NCBI GenBank assembly: GCA_021204865.1
Contig: JAJPYQ010000032.1
Span: 33,014 to 97,013, forward strand
Source: Prevotellaceae bacterium
GTDB taxonomy: Bacteria > Bacteroidota > Bacteroidia > Bacteroidales > Bacteroidaceae
DNA length: 64,000 nucleotides
Direction of reading: 5' to 3'
Shown here: positions 38,518 through 46,681 of the stretch, piece by piece
How the letters are laid out: each line of letters opens with the position of its first letter
How positions within the stretch are numbered: the first letter of the stretch is position 1
Translations under genes and position numbers: made by a program
Notes under the pieces: model-generated
The model's input: the letters and a program-made list of their open reading frames with translations, nothing else
Told to the model about the DNA's origin: nothing
Databases searched by the model: none

Positions 38518-38735
38518 CAAAAAACGTGGACCGATTCTTCGTCTACGTCTTCTGAGGTATAGCCAAAACCATTGCAGTCATATACGAGTAAAAGCCCACG
38601 CGTTCCGCGTGAGCATCGGCTTAAACCCTTGACTGCCTCGTAAACTGGCTATTTACAGAAGACAAGAACGTAAGCTAACGCTTTATCTAAGTGTCCTACT
38701 CTTGGTCTTTACATATCGGTGCGGTTTACGGTTTG
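38518..38735 (-). ncRNA. Candidate structured RNA, copy 2 (inverted relative to copy 1)
   Basis: Reverse complement nearly identical to 24375-24592, all nested stems preserved, followed by T6 tract. Confidence 0.65.
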
Positions 38736-38740
38736 TGTCG

Positions 38741-38748
38741 CGAAGGTA
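38741..38748 (-). promoter_or_regulatory. Promoter-like element (TACCTTCG) upstream of ncRNA copy 2
   Basis: Aligns with TATCTTTG at 24361; one mismatch to TAnnTTTG. Confidence 0.4.
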
Positions 38749-38804
38749 GGCAATTATCCGCATTCGCACCGCATGTGGTCGGGGAAAAACTTGCGGCAAT
38801 CTGG

Positions 38805-38855
38805 AAACACCCACCTGTCCTGGGCATATAGGGAATGGTATGGTGGGTGGTCTTT
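38805..38855. repeat. Palindromic hairpin repeat, copy 8
   Basis: AAACACCCACC...GGTATGGTGGGTGGTCTTT. Confidence 0.7.
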
Positions 38856-38877
38856 CGTGGCGGGGAGGGGCATAAGA

Positions 38878-38927
38878 AAACACCTACCAACCTCTCCGTA
38901 TAGGCGGGGGGATTGGTAGGTGGTTTT
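38878..38927. repeat. Palindromic hairpin repeat, copy 9
   Basis: AAACACCTACCAACC...GATTGGTAGGTGGTTTT. Confidence 0.75.
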
Positions 38928-38947
38928 AGAGAGTAAGCTCAGAGGGC

Positions 38948-39190
38948 TTACAGCAACTTGTACATTTTGCCGTCGCGCTTGAGCTTGCGGGCCTCGACGA
39001 GAGAGTTGATGATCAGGTCGGCGAGCTCGTTGTCCTCGCTGTTGGTGCGCTCCCTTCGGAAGTTGAACGTGTAGCCGAGCTCCAGCTTGACGTTGGCTCT
39101 CAGGTAGCGGTGGTCGAGCCACTGCTTGCCTGAGTTCCCGAAGACGCGGGAGACTATCTCCCGCGACTTCTCGAGCCCGCGGCGCGTCAT
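38948..39190 (-). CDS. Hypothetical protein
   Basis: ORF overlapping the next gene start by 4 nt (operon-like). Confidence 0.45.
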   Translation of the reverse strand: MTRRGLEKSREIVSRVFGNSGKQWLDHRYLRANVKLELGYTFNFRRERTNSEDNELADLIINSLVEARKLKRDGKMYKLL

Positions 39191-39594
39191 CGCAGCACCT
39201 CCTTCCTTTTTGAGGTGATCAGTCTCATCATCCCCACAGCAGCCAGTGTGTGGCGCGCGCTGAGGTCGAGGTTGACTGTCGGCCGCAGCTTACTGTCGAT
39301 GCCGTAGCGGAGCACGTCCTGGTCCACAAGGTAGTCGATGACGTTCAGGATGAAGATCCTCTCCTTCGGCAGGTTGTCCTTTGTCACCTCTGCATTGTAG
39401 CCACGGTAGTACTGAAGGGGGTCTTTTGTGAGTTCCGACATCAGGACACCCTTGGGGCGGTTGTGCTGGAAGTACTCGTCCCACAGGTAGGATAGCACAG
39501 CGTAGGTGCTTTCCACGCTCTTCACGCCCCATCCGAGGCAGTTAGTCACTGCGGCGCAGTTAGGATCGCGCCAGAAAATTTTCTTTTTTGTCAT
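39187..39594 (-). CDS. Hypothetical protein
   Basis: ORF in operon-like arrangement. Confidence 0.5.
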   Translation of the reverse strand: MTKKKIFWRDPNCAAVTNCLGWGVKSVESTYAVLSYLWDEYFQHNRPKGVLMSELTKDPLQYYRGYNAEVTKDNLPKERIFILNVIDYLVDQDVLRYGIDSKLRPTVNLDLSARHTLAAVGMMRLITSKRKEVLR

Positions 39595-39606
39595 ATTAAT
39601 TGAACA

Positions 39607-40890
39607 TTAAAGGTTAAACACAATAGGCTCGTCGCCTTCTACTTTACACTCAATGAACGCGTCAACCATACGGTCGACCTCCTCATCGTCGATCTGCTCA
39701 AACACGGCGTCTTCCGCGTCCGCGCCGTCGTCCTCGCCGGGTGGCGGCAGGAGGTATTGCTGCCCTTTGCGGACGATCAGTCCCTCCTTTACCATCGTGG
39801 TGATCTTCCTGTCGACGGTCACCTCCGCCTTCTGCCCGAGGTCCATGATGCCGTCGAGCAGCTCGCGTCTGGTCATAGCGTCCGCCCCTTTCCTGGTGAA
39901 CGCCTGCCTTGCCCAGTCGAAGTACCTCTTCAGGGTCTCCTCTGCCTGCGAGAGGGTCTCCACCTTGTCGCAAGCCACGGGCAGGGCGAGTCCGTCCCGG
40001 GTCTTCCGGATGGTGTAGGCGAAGGGGGCGAAGGGCTCCCCGCGTGTCCCCCTCTCGTGGGGCTTCACGGTGTTCCTTCCGTCCCTGCCGCTCACCATCA
40101 GGGAGCTGTACCCCTTCTGCAGGAGGAACCTGCCGATGTGGCCTCGCGCCTGGTCGGTGCCCATGTTGGTATGCAAGACGAGCAGGATGGCGCACTGGTA
40201 GCGGTCGCAGAGCTTGCGGAGCCAGCATATTGCGCGCTTGCTGCCGACCTCGTCGTTCATGGAGGGCACGAGGTCAATCAAGCCGTCCACCACGGCAAGG
40301 TCAGGACGCTCCGCCTTGATCCACCTTGCTATGCGCTCGCGCCTGAGGCTCTCGGAGTCGAGCAGGCCGCTCCGCTCGTCCTCAGCGTCCAGCAGGTCGA
40401 TGTAGCGCAGGCGTGGGTTGCTCTGAGCGTCGGCGGTGCCGCTGAGACGCTTGATCTTCCACATCAGGGTGACGCCGCCCTCGCTCTTGCCCTGCTCCGT
40501 GTCGAAGTAGATCACCCTCAGGTCATCCCTCGCGGCGGCCAGCCCCAGCTGCGCCTGGCCCAGTGTGGCGGCTGCCAAGGCGGCGCATAGGGTGGACTTG
40601 CCCACCTTCGAGTCGCCGATGACGCTGGTCATGCCGCCACGGATGAGTATGGGCACGCCCGTCTCCTGCTGCACCATGAGTGGCTGCACCCCCGCCAGCC
40701 GGGCAGTCTGGCTGAGCTCGTCCTTGCGGATGTCGTGCCCCGTGGAGTCGATGTAGACCCTCTCGTCCACTGTCTTCGTGGAGTTTGCTTCGTTGGAAGC
40801 GTTGTCTTGGCTTTCGCCGGCCTTCTGAGCAGCGGCCTCCTTGAGGTCCTGCTCTGCCTGCCGAGGCAGGTCGTTAGTTTGATTATTCAT
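39607..40890 (-). CDS. RecA/RepA-like AAA ATPase
   Basis: Walker A GDSKVGKSTLCAAL, Walker B-like LAVVDGLIDLV, IYFDTEQGKSEGG; start at MNNQTNDLPRQ. Confidence 0.75.
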   Translation of the reverse strand: MNNQTNDLPRQAEQDLKEAAAQKAGESQDNASNEANSTKTVDERVYIDSTGHDIRKDELSQTARLAGVQPLMVQQETGVPILIRGGMTSVIGDSKVGKSTLCAALAAATLGQAQLGLAAARDDLRVIYFDTEQGKSEGGVTLMWKIKRLSGTADAQSNPRLRYIDLLDAEDERSGLLDSESLRRERIARWIKAERPDLAVVDGLIDLVPSMNDEVGSKRAICWLRKLCDRYQCAILLVLHTNMGTDQARGHIGRFLLQKGYSSLMVSGRDGRNTVKPHERGTRGEPFAPFAYTIRKTRDGLALPVACDKVETLSQAEETLKRYFDWARQAFTRKGADAMTRRELLDGIMDLGQKAEVTVDRKITTMVKEGLIVRKGQQYLLPPPGEDDGADAEDAVFEQIDDEEVDRMVDAFIECKVEGDEPIVFNL

Positions 40891-40914
40891 AGTCTTGCTT
40901 TTTAAAGACATCGA

Positions 40915-40922
40915 CAAAGGTA
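40915..40922 (-). promoter_or_regulatory. -7 element TACCTTTG for ATPase operon
   Basis: TAnnTTTG on minus strand. Confidence 0.5.
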
Positions 40923-41043
40923 GAGGGGTTCTCAGGGGCTGCATATAGTGCGGTATTGCGGCACAATATGGCGCAATAAAAAAAGGCGCCCTCCTCATCT
41001 TTGGAGAGTGCCTCTTGTGGCTTAGGTTATGCCCTGGTAAGGT

Positions 41044-41934
41044 CTAATCCTCGCCGTAGAGCAGGTCGTCGATCCCGCTCCTCCACTTCTGGGGCTTGTT
41101 GTGGGGGACGTCCTGTATCTGGGAGTACGAGGAGTGGAGGCCCTTCTTTCCGAACACCTCTTCCAGCTCCTTCCACGGCGGGGCGACCGTTTCCTTTTGG
41201 CGGTACAGCTCGCTGAGGAAATACGCCAGGCTGGCATTGGAGCCTTTCCACTTGTAGTGGTCGCCGTCCGTCTCGTCCATGAAGCCCTCCTCGACGGCTC
41301 TCTTGAAGAACTTGAGTGCCGTGTCGGTCTTCCACGACTGCCGCGGTCGAGTGCCTTCGACAGGCGTGTCGCTGAGCCGCGACAGCCTATGAACTACACG
41401 TGCCACCCCGAGGCACAGCCTCTCCAGCCACCCGGCGTTGTCCCACTCCTCGTCTTGAGGCTCGAGAGGCTCCCGCTCCTCCGTTATCCTCCTGAGCAGC
41501 CCTGTGTCAAGCTGCCTCGTCTCATGGCCGTCACTCACAGAGTACCCCTCGAGCGTGGACAGGAGGCGAACCCCGCCGAAGAACCACTGCCTGTTCTCGA
41601 ACCAGCGCATGCCCAGGCAGCCGAGAGCCTCGTCAACGGCCGCCCTCCTCTGCTCGGCGCTCATCTTCCTCGCCATCGCCTCCAGCTGCTCCAGCGCCTC
41701 GTCCTCCTGCCGTCGGTTGAGCTCACTGTACCAAGGCACTCCTGGCCAGCCCCCAGCCTCCGCCACTTCCTCCCGAGCGGGCAGATACTCGACAAGCCTC
41801 TCCCCCGGGTCCACCAACAGCCTCAGGCGCGCCTGGCCCTCGCCCGACCAGTACAGCGACACTATGATGTCCGCAAACTCCTTGGTCGCCTTAAGGCGGC
41901 TCTTCACATAGTCCATACTTTCCATGGTCTTCAT
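41044..41934 (-). CDS. Hypothetical protein, possibly mobile-element associated
   Basis: Long ORF in operon-like context with the ATPase; no domain firmly recognised. Confidence 0.45.
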   Translation of the reverse strand: MKTMESMDYVKSRLKATKEFADIIVSLYWSGEGQARLRLLVDPGERLVEYLPAREEVAEAGGWPGVPWYSELNRRQEDEALEQLEAMARKMSAEQRRAAVDEALGCLGMRWFENRQWFFGGVRLLSTLEGYSVSDGHETRQLDTGLLRRITEEREPLEPQDEEWDNAGWLERLCLGVARVVHRLSRLSDTPVEGTRPRQSWKTDTALKFFKRAVEEGFMDETDGDHYKWKGSNASLAYFLSELYRQKETVAPPWKELEEVFGKKGLHSSYSQIQDVPHNKPQKWRSGIDDLLYGED

Positions 41935-42114
41935 AAGCTGTCCTCCTGCGCGAAGTTACGCGTTTCTCCCCGACATACCGCAAGGGTGTGGCAAATTCGT
42001 CATCCCGCGCCCTCGGATTTGGCCTCGCCTCATACCTTATATATAATTGCCTTAAAGGGAGCTCTTGCAAGAGAGAAGCAGATAAGGAATCACAAACAAA
42101 ACAACATCACGCTT

Positions 42115-42633
42115 ATGGCAATCAATTACTCAAAGGTACTCAAGCAAGTGCCCGTCGGCTCCGGCACCTACAAGGTGTACGCCCAGGCGCAGACCACCCA
42201 GATCTGGGGTCTCGACGAGTTCGCCCAGCACATCCACGACCACAACTCCGTCGCCTCGAAGGGCATGATACTGCTCATCCTGACCGACATGGTGACCTGC
42301 CTCAAGGAGAAACTTCTTGACGGGGTGAAGGTAAGGCTCGGCGACTTCGGCTCGTTCTGGCTCTCGCTCCACAGCCACGGCGAGGACAACGCCGACGACT
42401 TCACCGCACAGGACATCACAGGCATCACCCTCAGCTTCACCGCGGGCAGCTCAATGACGAGCGACGAGCTGATGAAGGACGCGACGTTCGAGTTCGTCGG
42501 CACCCGCGCGCAGCAAGCCGAGACCAGGGCGCAGCGCAACGCCGACCTCAACGAGCAGGCCGGCGGCTCCAGCTCCAGCTCGCAGAGCGGCTCAGGCTCG
42601 CAGAGCGGCGCAGGCGGCGAAGGAGATGACTAA
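42115..42633 (+). CDS. HU-family-like DNA-binding protein, Bacteroidales type
   Basis: MAINYSKVLKQVPVGSG...DGVKVRLGDFGSFWLSLHS, Ser/Gly-rich tail. Confidence 0.75.
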   Translation: MAINYSKVLKQVPVGSGTYKVYAQAQTTQIWGLDEFAQHIHDHNSVASKGMILLILTDMVTCLKEKLLDGVKVRLGDFGSFWLSLHSHGEDNADDFTAQDITGITLSFTAGSSMTSDELMKDATFEFVGTRAQQAETRAQRNADLNEQAGGSSSSSQSGSGSQSGAGGEGDD

Positions 42634-42740
42634 TGGCCGAGATGACAAGGAAGACGTGGCTTCAGGTCCTGCTGCAAGTGCTCTCCGCGCTTGTCGGGGC
42701 GTTGACCGCAGCGATAACGAACTCCTGCATAGGGGCTTGA
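42633..42740 (+). CDS. Smalltalk-family small protein (35 aa), absent from the supplied ORF track
   Basis: MAEMTRKTWLQVLLQVLSALVGALTAAITNSCIGA; start overlaps the HU-like gene stop (TAATG). Confidence 0.65.
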   Translation: MAEMTRKTWLQVLLQVLSALVGALTAAITNSCIGA

Positions 42741-42819
42741 CGAGACACACAAGACGCTGACACGAGGACACGTGGGAGAGGCGCGACCCCTCCCTCGTTT
42801 TACGGAGAAGAAAAAGCAT

Positions 42820-42876
42820 GAACAGCCCGCGGGGGAGAAGCTTTGAGAGCCGACCCTGTCGCGGGCTTTTTCGTGC
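42820..42876 (+). terminator. Terminator-like hairpin downstream of HU/smalltalk
   Basis: AGCCCGCG...CGCGGGCT followed by TTTTTCG. Confidence 0.6.
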
Positions 42877-42900
42877 CCTCAAGGCAGAGACACCTGTCTT

Positions 42901-42950
42901 AAACACCACCTACCAACCTTTCCCTATATAGGCAGGACAGGTGGGTGTTT
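42901..42950. repeat. Palindromic hairpin repeat, copy 10
   Basis: AAACACCACCTACCAACCTTTCCCTATATAGGCAGGACAGGTGGGTGTTT. Confidence 0.8.
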
Positions 42951-43058
42951 CCTGTCCCCCGCATAATTTTACCCGCCCGCTTGCCGTGTGTTTGCGGATT
43001 ATTGCCTACCTTCGCGCCAGACGAACATAAAGACACTGAAACCACTAAAACAATAGCT

Positions 43059-44705
43059 GTGACAAGGAAATCATTAGGAGTGGCATTGATGGCAGCTATG
43101 CTTCTGCTCACGCTCTCCGCCTGCCAGAGGAAGACCGACCAGGGCACGCCCGGCTCTGCGGAGCAAGGAGACACACTGACGCTCTGGTACGAGGATGGCG
43201 TATCCCTCTTGACGCTTTTCACAGATTCCGACACCGTGGCGGTACATCTGCTTGGTGAGGCCGCCCGCCGGGGGAACGCGAAGGCTCGGCTCGCCTTGGG
43301 AGTGTGCTATTTCACGGGCCGCGCAGTGGAGAAAGACTACAAGCAGGCGGCTGAGTATATGGCGGATGCCGCCAACGAGGGGAATCGCTTATGCCAAATG
43401 CTCGTGGCTATATGCCGTGGAGACGGACTGGGCGACGGGCGGGATTACGCTGAGGTGCTGGAATGGCTGAAGACCCACGAGGGCTCGAACCCTTTGTGCC
43501 AGTACCTGCTGGGCTTGTATTACGAGAACTGCACAAGCCTCGATAACCGCTATCGAGAGGCGTTGCGATGGTACAGGAAGCTGGCTGGCACTTTTCAACT
43601 GAGTGTGTGCGGCAAGGACTACCCTGCGGATTTCCGTAGAGGCGCTGAGAACGGAGAAGCTAAGGCACAATACTGCTTGGGGCTGTCTTACGAGATTGGC
43701 GACGGTGTCGGGCGAGACTTCGAGGAGGCTGCCAAGTGGTACCGCAAGGCCGCCGAGCAAGGGCTGCCGGACGCGCAGTTGCAGTTGGGCGATTGCTACT
43801 TCTTGGGGCTCGGCGTGCGGCAAAACCTGAAGGAGGCTGCGAGGTGGTACGGACAGGTCGAGGGGCAGTCTGTGACCGGCGACTTGGTTAGTTTGTGCCA
43901 GGACAGCGACATAGTCGAGAGCCAGTTCGAGTACACAATGGAGCATTCACGCATCGAGCGTGTACGTGTTGACGCGATGAATGACTACCCTTCAGCGCAG
44001 TACGATTTGGGCTATCTTGCCGAATACGGCTATGTCGACGATGACATGGCGAGAATGTACACAGAGGCAGCCGAAAGAGGAGATGCCGAGGCACGCTATA
44101 AGCTGGGCTGCCTCTACAGAGACGGCAAAGGGGTGAAGAAAGACTTGAGGCTCGCCTCGAAGTGGCTCAGGAAGGCGCAGGAGCATGGCTTCAATGTCAA
44201 GCGGATGGGGCTGGAGTCGTGCCTTGCTGAGGGAGACAGTGTGCCGCATGACAGAGCGGAGGCTTTCAGGTGGTACAGGAAGGCGGCGGAGCAGGGGAAC
44301 GCCGACGCTCAGTTCAACCTCGCCTATTGCTACGATAACGGCTACGGGGCTCCGAAGCTCCCTCTCGCGGCTGCGGGATGGTACCGCAAGGCCGCCGAGC
44401 AGGGTCACCCCAGCGCAATGTGCAGACTGGCCGGTCTCCTCTATGGCGTTAACGAGGAGGAGCGAGTGAAGTGGCTTAGAAAGGCGGCGGAGCTTGGCAA
44501 CCCCGAAGCCCAGTACTGGCTGGGCATGTCGTCGCTGCACGGGCAGAATCCCAAGGAAGCCGCGGGGTGGATACTAAAGGCGGCTGAGCAGGGGCTCGCT
44601 GATGCCCAGAGAGAAATGGCGGACCGCTACGAGAACGGCGACGGCGTGCCGCAAAGCCAGGAGGAATCGGACAAGTGGTTCACTCAGTACGCACAACGTT
44701 TCTAA
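43059..44705 (+). CDS. Sel1-repeat lipoprotein
   Basis: GTG start VTRKSLGVALMAAMLLLTLSAC (lipobox) homologous to 24642 ORF N-terminus; many Sel1 repeats. Confidence 0.8.
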   Translation: MTRKSLGVALMAAMLLLTLSACQRKTDQGTPGSAEQGDTLTLWYEDGVSLLTLFTDSDTVAVHLLGEAARRGNAKARLALGVCYFTGRAVEKDYKQAAEYMADAANEGNRLCQMLVAICRGDGLGDGRDYAEVLEWLKTHEGSNPLCQYLLGLYYENCTSLDNRYREALRWYRKLAGTFQLSVCGKDYPADFRRGAENGEAKAQYCLGLSYEIGDGVGRDFEEAAKWYRKAAEQGLPDAQLQLGDCYFLGLGVRQNLKEAARWYGQVEGQSVTGDLVSLCQDSDIVESQFEYTMEHSRIERVRVDAMNDYPSAQYDLGYLAEYGYVDDDMARMYTEAAERGDAEARYKLGCLYRDGKGVKKDLRLASKWLRKAQEHGFNVKRMGLESCLAEGDSVPHDRAEAFRWYRKAAEQGNADAQFNLAYCYDNGYGAPKLPLAAAGWYRKAAEQGHPSAMCRLAGLLYGVNEEERVKWLRKAAELGNPEAQYWLGMSSLHGQNPKEAAGWILKAAEQGLADAQREMADRYENGDGVPQSQEESDKWFTQYAQRF

Positions 44706-44718
44706 ACACAACAGAGAT

Positions 44719-45417
44719 ATGGAAGGGAAAGCATTAAGGTTAACATTGATGGCATCGTTTCTTGCGCTCGCCACCACTGCCTTCGGGCAGAAACCTATAA
44801 AGAAGCCAGTGCTGCCGAGCAGGAGCAGCGCCACGACTGCCACGCCGAGCAAGCCAAGGGTGCAAGTGAGTTCGCCTACAGGAACGATAAACGGCCACGG
44901 CTATGTCGACCTGGGCTTGAGCGTGAAGTGGGCTACGTGCAACGTGGGGGCAAGCTCGCCTGAGGGTTACGGCAACTACTACGCCTGGGGAGAGACAAGC
45001 ACGAAGTCGGATTACTCGTCAAGCAACTGCAAGACTTGGGAAGTGAGCATGGGCAGCATAGCGGGCAACTCAAGCTACGACGCGGCACGCTCCAACTGGG
45101 GAGGAACGTGGAGGCTGCCCACAGTGGACGAGATAGACGAGCTGGTTAACAAATGCACGACTGTATGGACGACCGTGAACGGTGTCAAAGGGCGCAAAGT
45201 TACAGGACCGAACGGGAACAGCATCTTCCTTCCCGCCGCTGGCTGGCGTGGCGGGACGTCGCTTTACTACGCTGGAGAGAGCGGCTACTATTGGAGTGCC
45301 GCACCCTACGAGAGCAATACGCAGATCGCGTACGACCTCTACTTCGACAGTGGCGACTTCTACCGGAGCAACAACAGCCGCACCAACGGCTTCTCCGTCC
45401 GCGCCGTTTCAGAATGA
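44719..45417 (+). CDS. Secreted Fibrobacter succinogenes major paralogous domain protein with DGR-type variable region
   Basis: Signal peptide; HGYVDLGLSVKWATCNVGASSPEGYGNYYAWGETSTK; C-terminal ~55 codons show the variable pattern against 35811-36011. Confidence 0.85.
   Translation: MEGKALRLTLMASFLALATTAFGQKPIKKPVLPSRSSATTATPSKPRVQVSSPTGTINGHGYVDLGLSVKWATCNVGASSPEGYGNYYAWGETSTKSDYSSSNCKTWEVSMGSIAGNSSYDAARSNWGGTWRLPTVDEIDELVNKCTTVWTTVNGVKGRKVTGPNGNSIFLPAAGWRGGTSLYYAGESGYYWSAAPYESNTQIAYDLYFDSGDFYRSNNSRTNGFSVRAVSE
45250..45405 (+). other. Putative DGR variable region VR1
   Basis: By-eye codon alignment with VR2: about 33 nt differences in 201 nt, about 30 at codon positions 1/2. Confidence 0.8.
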
Positions 45418-45460
45418 AAAGCGAAGCGTGTTTGATTCATTTGATTCATTTGATTTATTA

Positions 45461-45516
45461 GCGTCGGGCATTAAAAGCCCGACGCTGGAATTCCCGCGAA
45501 GCGGGTCGATTTTTTT
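45461..45516 (+). terminator. Two consecutive hairpins plus T tract downstream of VR1
   Basis: GCGTCGGGC-ATTAAAA-GCCCGACGC (45461-45485) and CCCGC-GAA-GCGGG (45493-45505) then TCGATTTTTTT. Confidence 0.75.
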
Positions 45517-45524
45517 GAGATTTT

Positions 45525-45710
45525 ATGCCAACGTACACAGAAGCTATCAAGTTTGAAGAGGCGGCTCCCAAAGGGACTATCCGCCTCGTGAGGTCAGGTG
45601 AGTTCTACCGCGCGTACGACCATTCGGCGTGGCTTCTCTCCAGCATCAAGGCGGCCAACCTGCCCACCCCGCAGCCAGAGCCGAAGATCTCCACCAGCTT
45701 CATCCGCTGA
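45525..45710 (+). CDS. Short MutS-like (domain I-like) ORF, possibly a truncated DGR accessory protein
   Basis: IKFEEAAPKGTIRLVRSGEFYRAYDHSAWLL resembles the MutS-I VRSGEFYEAYxxDA motif; located right after VR1. Confidence 0.5.
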   Translation: MPTYTEAIKFEEAAPKGTIRLVRSGEFYRAYDHSAWLLSSIKAANLPTPQPEPKISTSFIR

Positions 45711-45742
45711 CCCCAGAGGGGAGGATACGGGCGGAAAAGCGG

Positions 45743-45790
45743 AAACACCTACCACACTTCCCCATATATGCCCAGGTATGGTATGTGTTT
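45743..45790. repeat. Palindromic hairpin repeat, copy 11
   Basis: AAACACCTACCACAC...TATGGTATGTGTTT; reverse complement of copy 7. Confidence 0.8.
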
Positions 45791-45805
45791 CCGTATTCTG
45801 ACCTT

Positions 45806-45857
45806 TAAAGACTACCTACCACACTTCCCCATATATGCCCAGGCATGGTATGTGTTT
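45806..45857. repeat. Palindromic hairpin repeat, copy 12 (extra 64-bp tandem unit)
   Basis: Tandem duplication of a ~64-bp unit absent from the 35.7 kb inverted copy. Confidence 0.75.
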
Positions 45858-45873
45858 CCGTATTCTGACCTTT

Positions 45874-45923
45874 AAAGACTACCTACCAACCATTCCCTAT
45901 ATGCCCAGGTATGGTATGTGTTT
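45874..45923. repeat. Palindromic hairpin repeat, copy 13
   Basis: Reverse complement of copy 6. Confidence 0.8.
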
Positions 45924-45977
45924 GCTCCCTCTTTATCTATAATGTCATACAAATAATCTTGGCAATACGGGTACAGA

Positions 45978-46043
45978 CACCCCTCAAACATATACCTACC
46001 AACCCCCTATATATAGGGGTTGGTAGGTATGTGTTTGGGGGTG
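45978..46043. repeat. Palindromic hairpin repeat, copy 14
   Basis: Reverse complement of copy 5, 1-nt difference in the centre. Confidence 0.9.
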
Positions 46044-46129
46044 GTGACCGATGCCCGGATAGTTGACAGTTGATGGGAACAGGGGAGACTTTTCCTTGCC
46101 CTGCTTTTGCATTTCAGCATAGAGTTCAC

Positions 46130-46137
46130 TATCTTTG
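46130..46137 (+). promoter_or_regulatory. -7 element TATCTTTG
   Basis: TAnnTTTG just upstream of the DUF4199-like gene. Confidence 0.5.
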
Positions 46138-46146
46138 CGTCTGAAT

Positions 46147-46677
46147 ATGGACACTCAGGGCTTTGACTTCCGTGACGCTCGCCGCCACTGTATGGGCTGG
46201 GGCCTGAGGGCGGGCGTGTGGTGGAGCGGCGGTTTCCTATGCACCGTGCTCGCGTTCCGCTACCCCGTTCTGGGCAACGTGGGGCTGCTCATTGGGTTGC
46301 TCTCGGTGTGGCGTTTGGGCTATCTCATCAAGGTGTTCAACTGGGAGACGGGCAACACGGGGTGGATGAGGACGTGGTGGATGTCGTTCCTCACCTACAT
46401 CTTCTGCGCCCTTGTGACGACGCTTGTGCAGTACATCTGGTTCAGATTCTATGACAACGGGATGCTGGCACACGAGTTGGAGCTGATGCTTCAGGTGGAC
46501 GCGTACCGTGAGACGCTGGAGCGTGTCGGCACGGCGGACATAGACTCGATGAAGGCTGCCCTCGGCAACCTCTCGATGCTCACATACGGCTTCCTGTCGG
46601 TGAACATATCGCTGGGCTTCATCCTCTCGTTCCCCACGATGGTGTTCGCGAGGATTGGCTTAAGTAAACGGAGTTAA
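46147..46677 (+). CDS. DUF4199-like membrane protein
   Basis: Four hydrophobic segments; upstream of a GT2 gene, as commonly seen in Bacteroidales. Confidence 0.6.
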   Translation: MDTQGFDFRDARRHCMGWGLRAGVWWSGGFLCTVLAFRYPVLGNVGLLIGLLSVWRLGYLIKVFNWETGNTGWMRTWWMSFLTYIFCALVTTLVQYIWFRFYDNGMLAHELELMLQVDAYRETLERVGTADIDSMKAALGNLSMLTYGFLSVNISLGFILSFPTMVFARIGLSKRS

Positions 46678-46681
46678 GATT

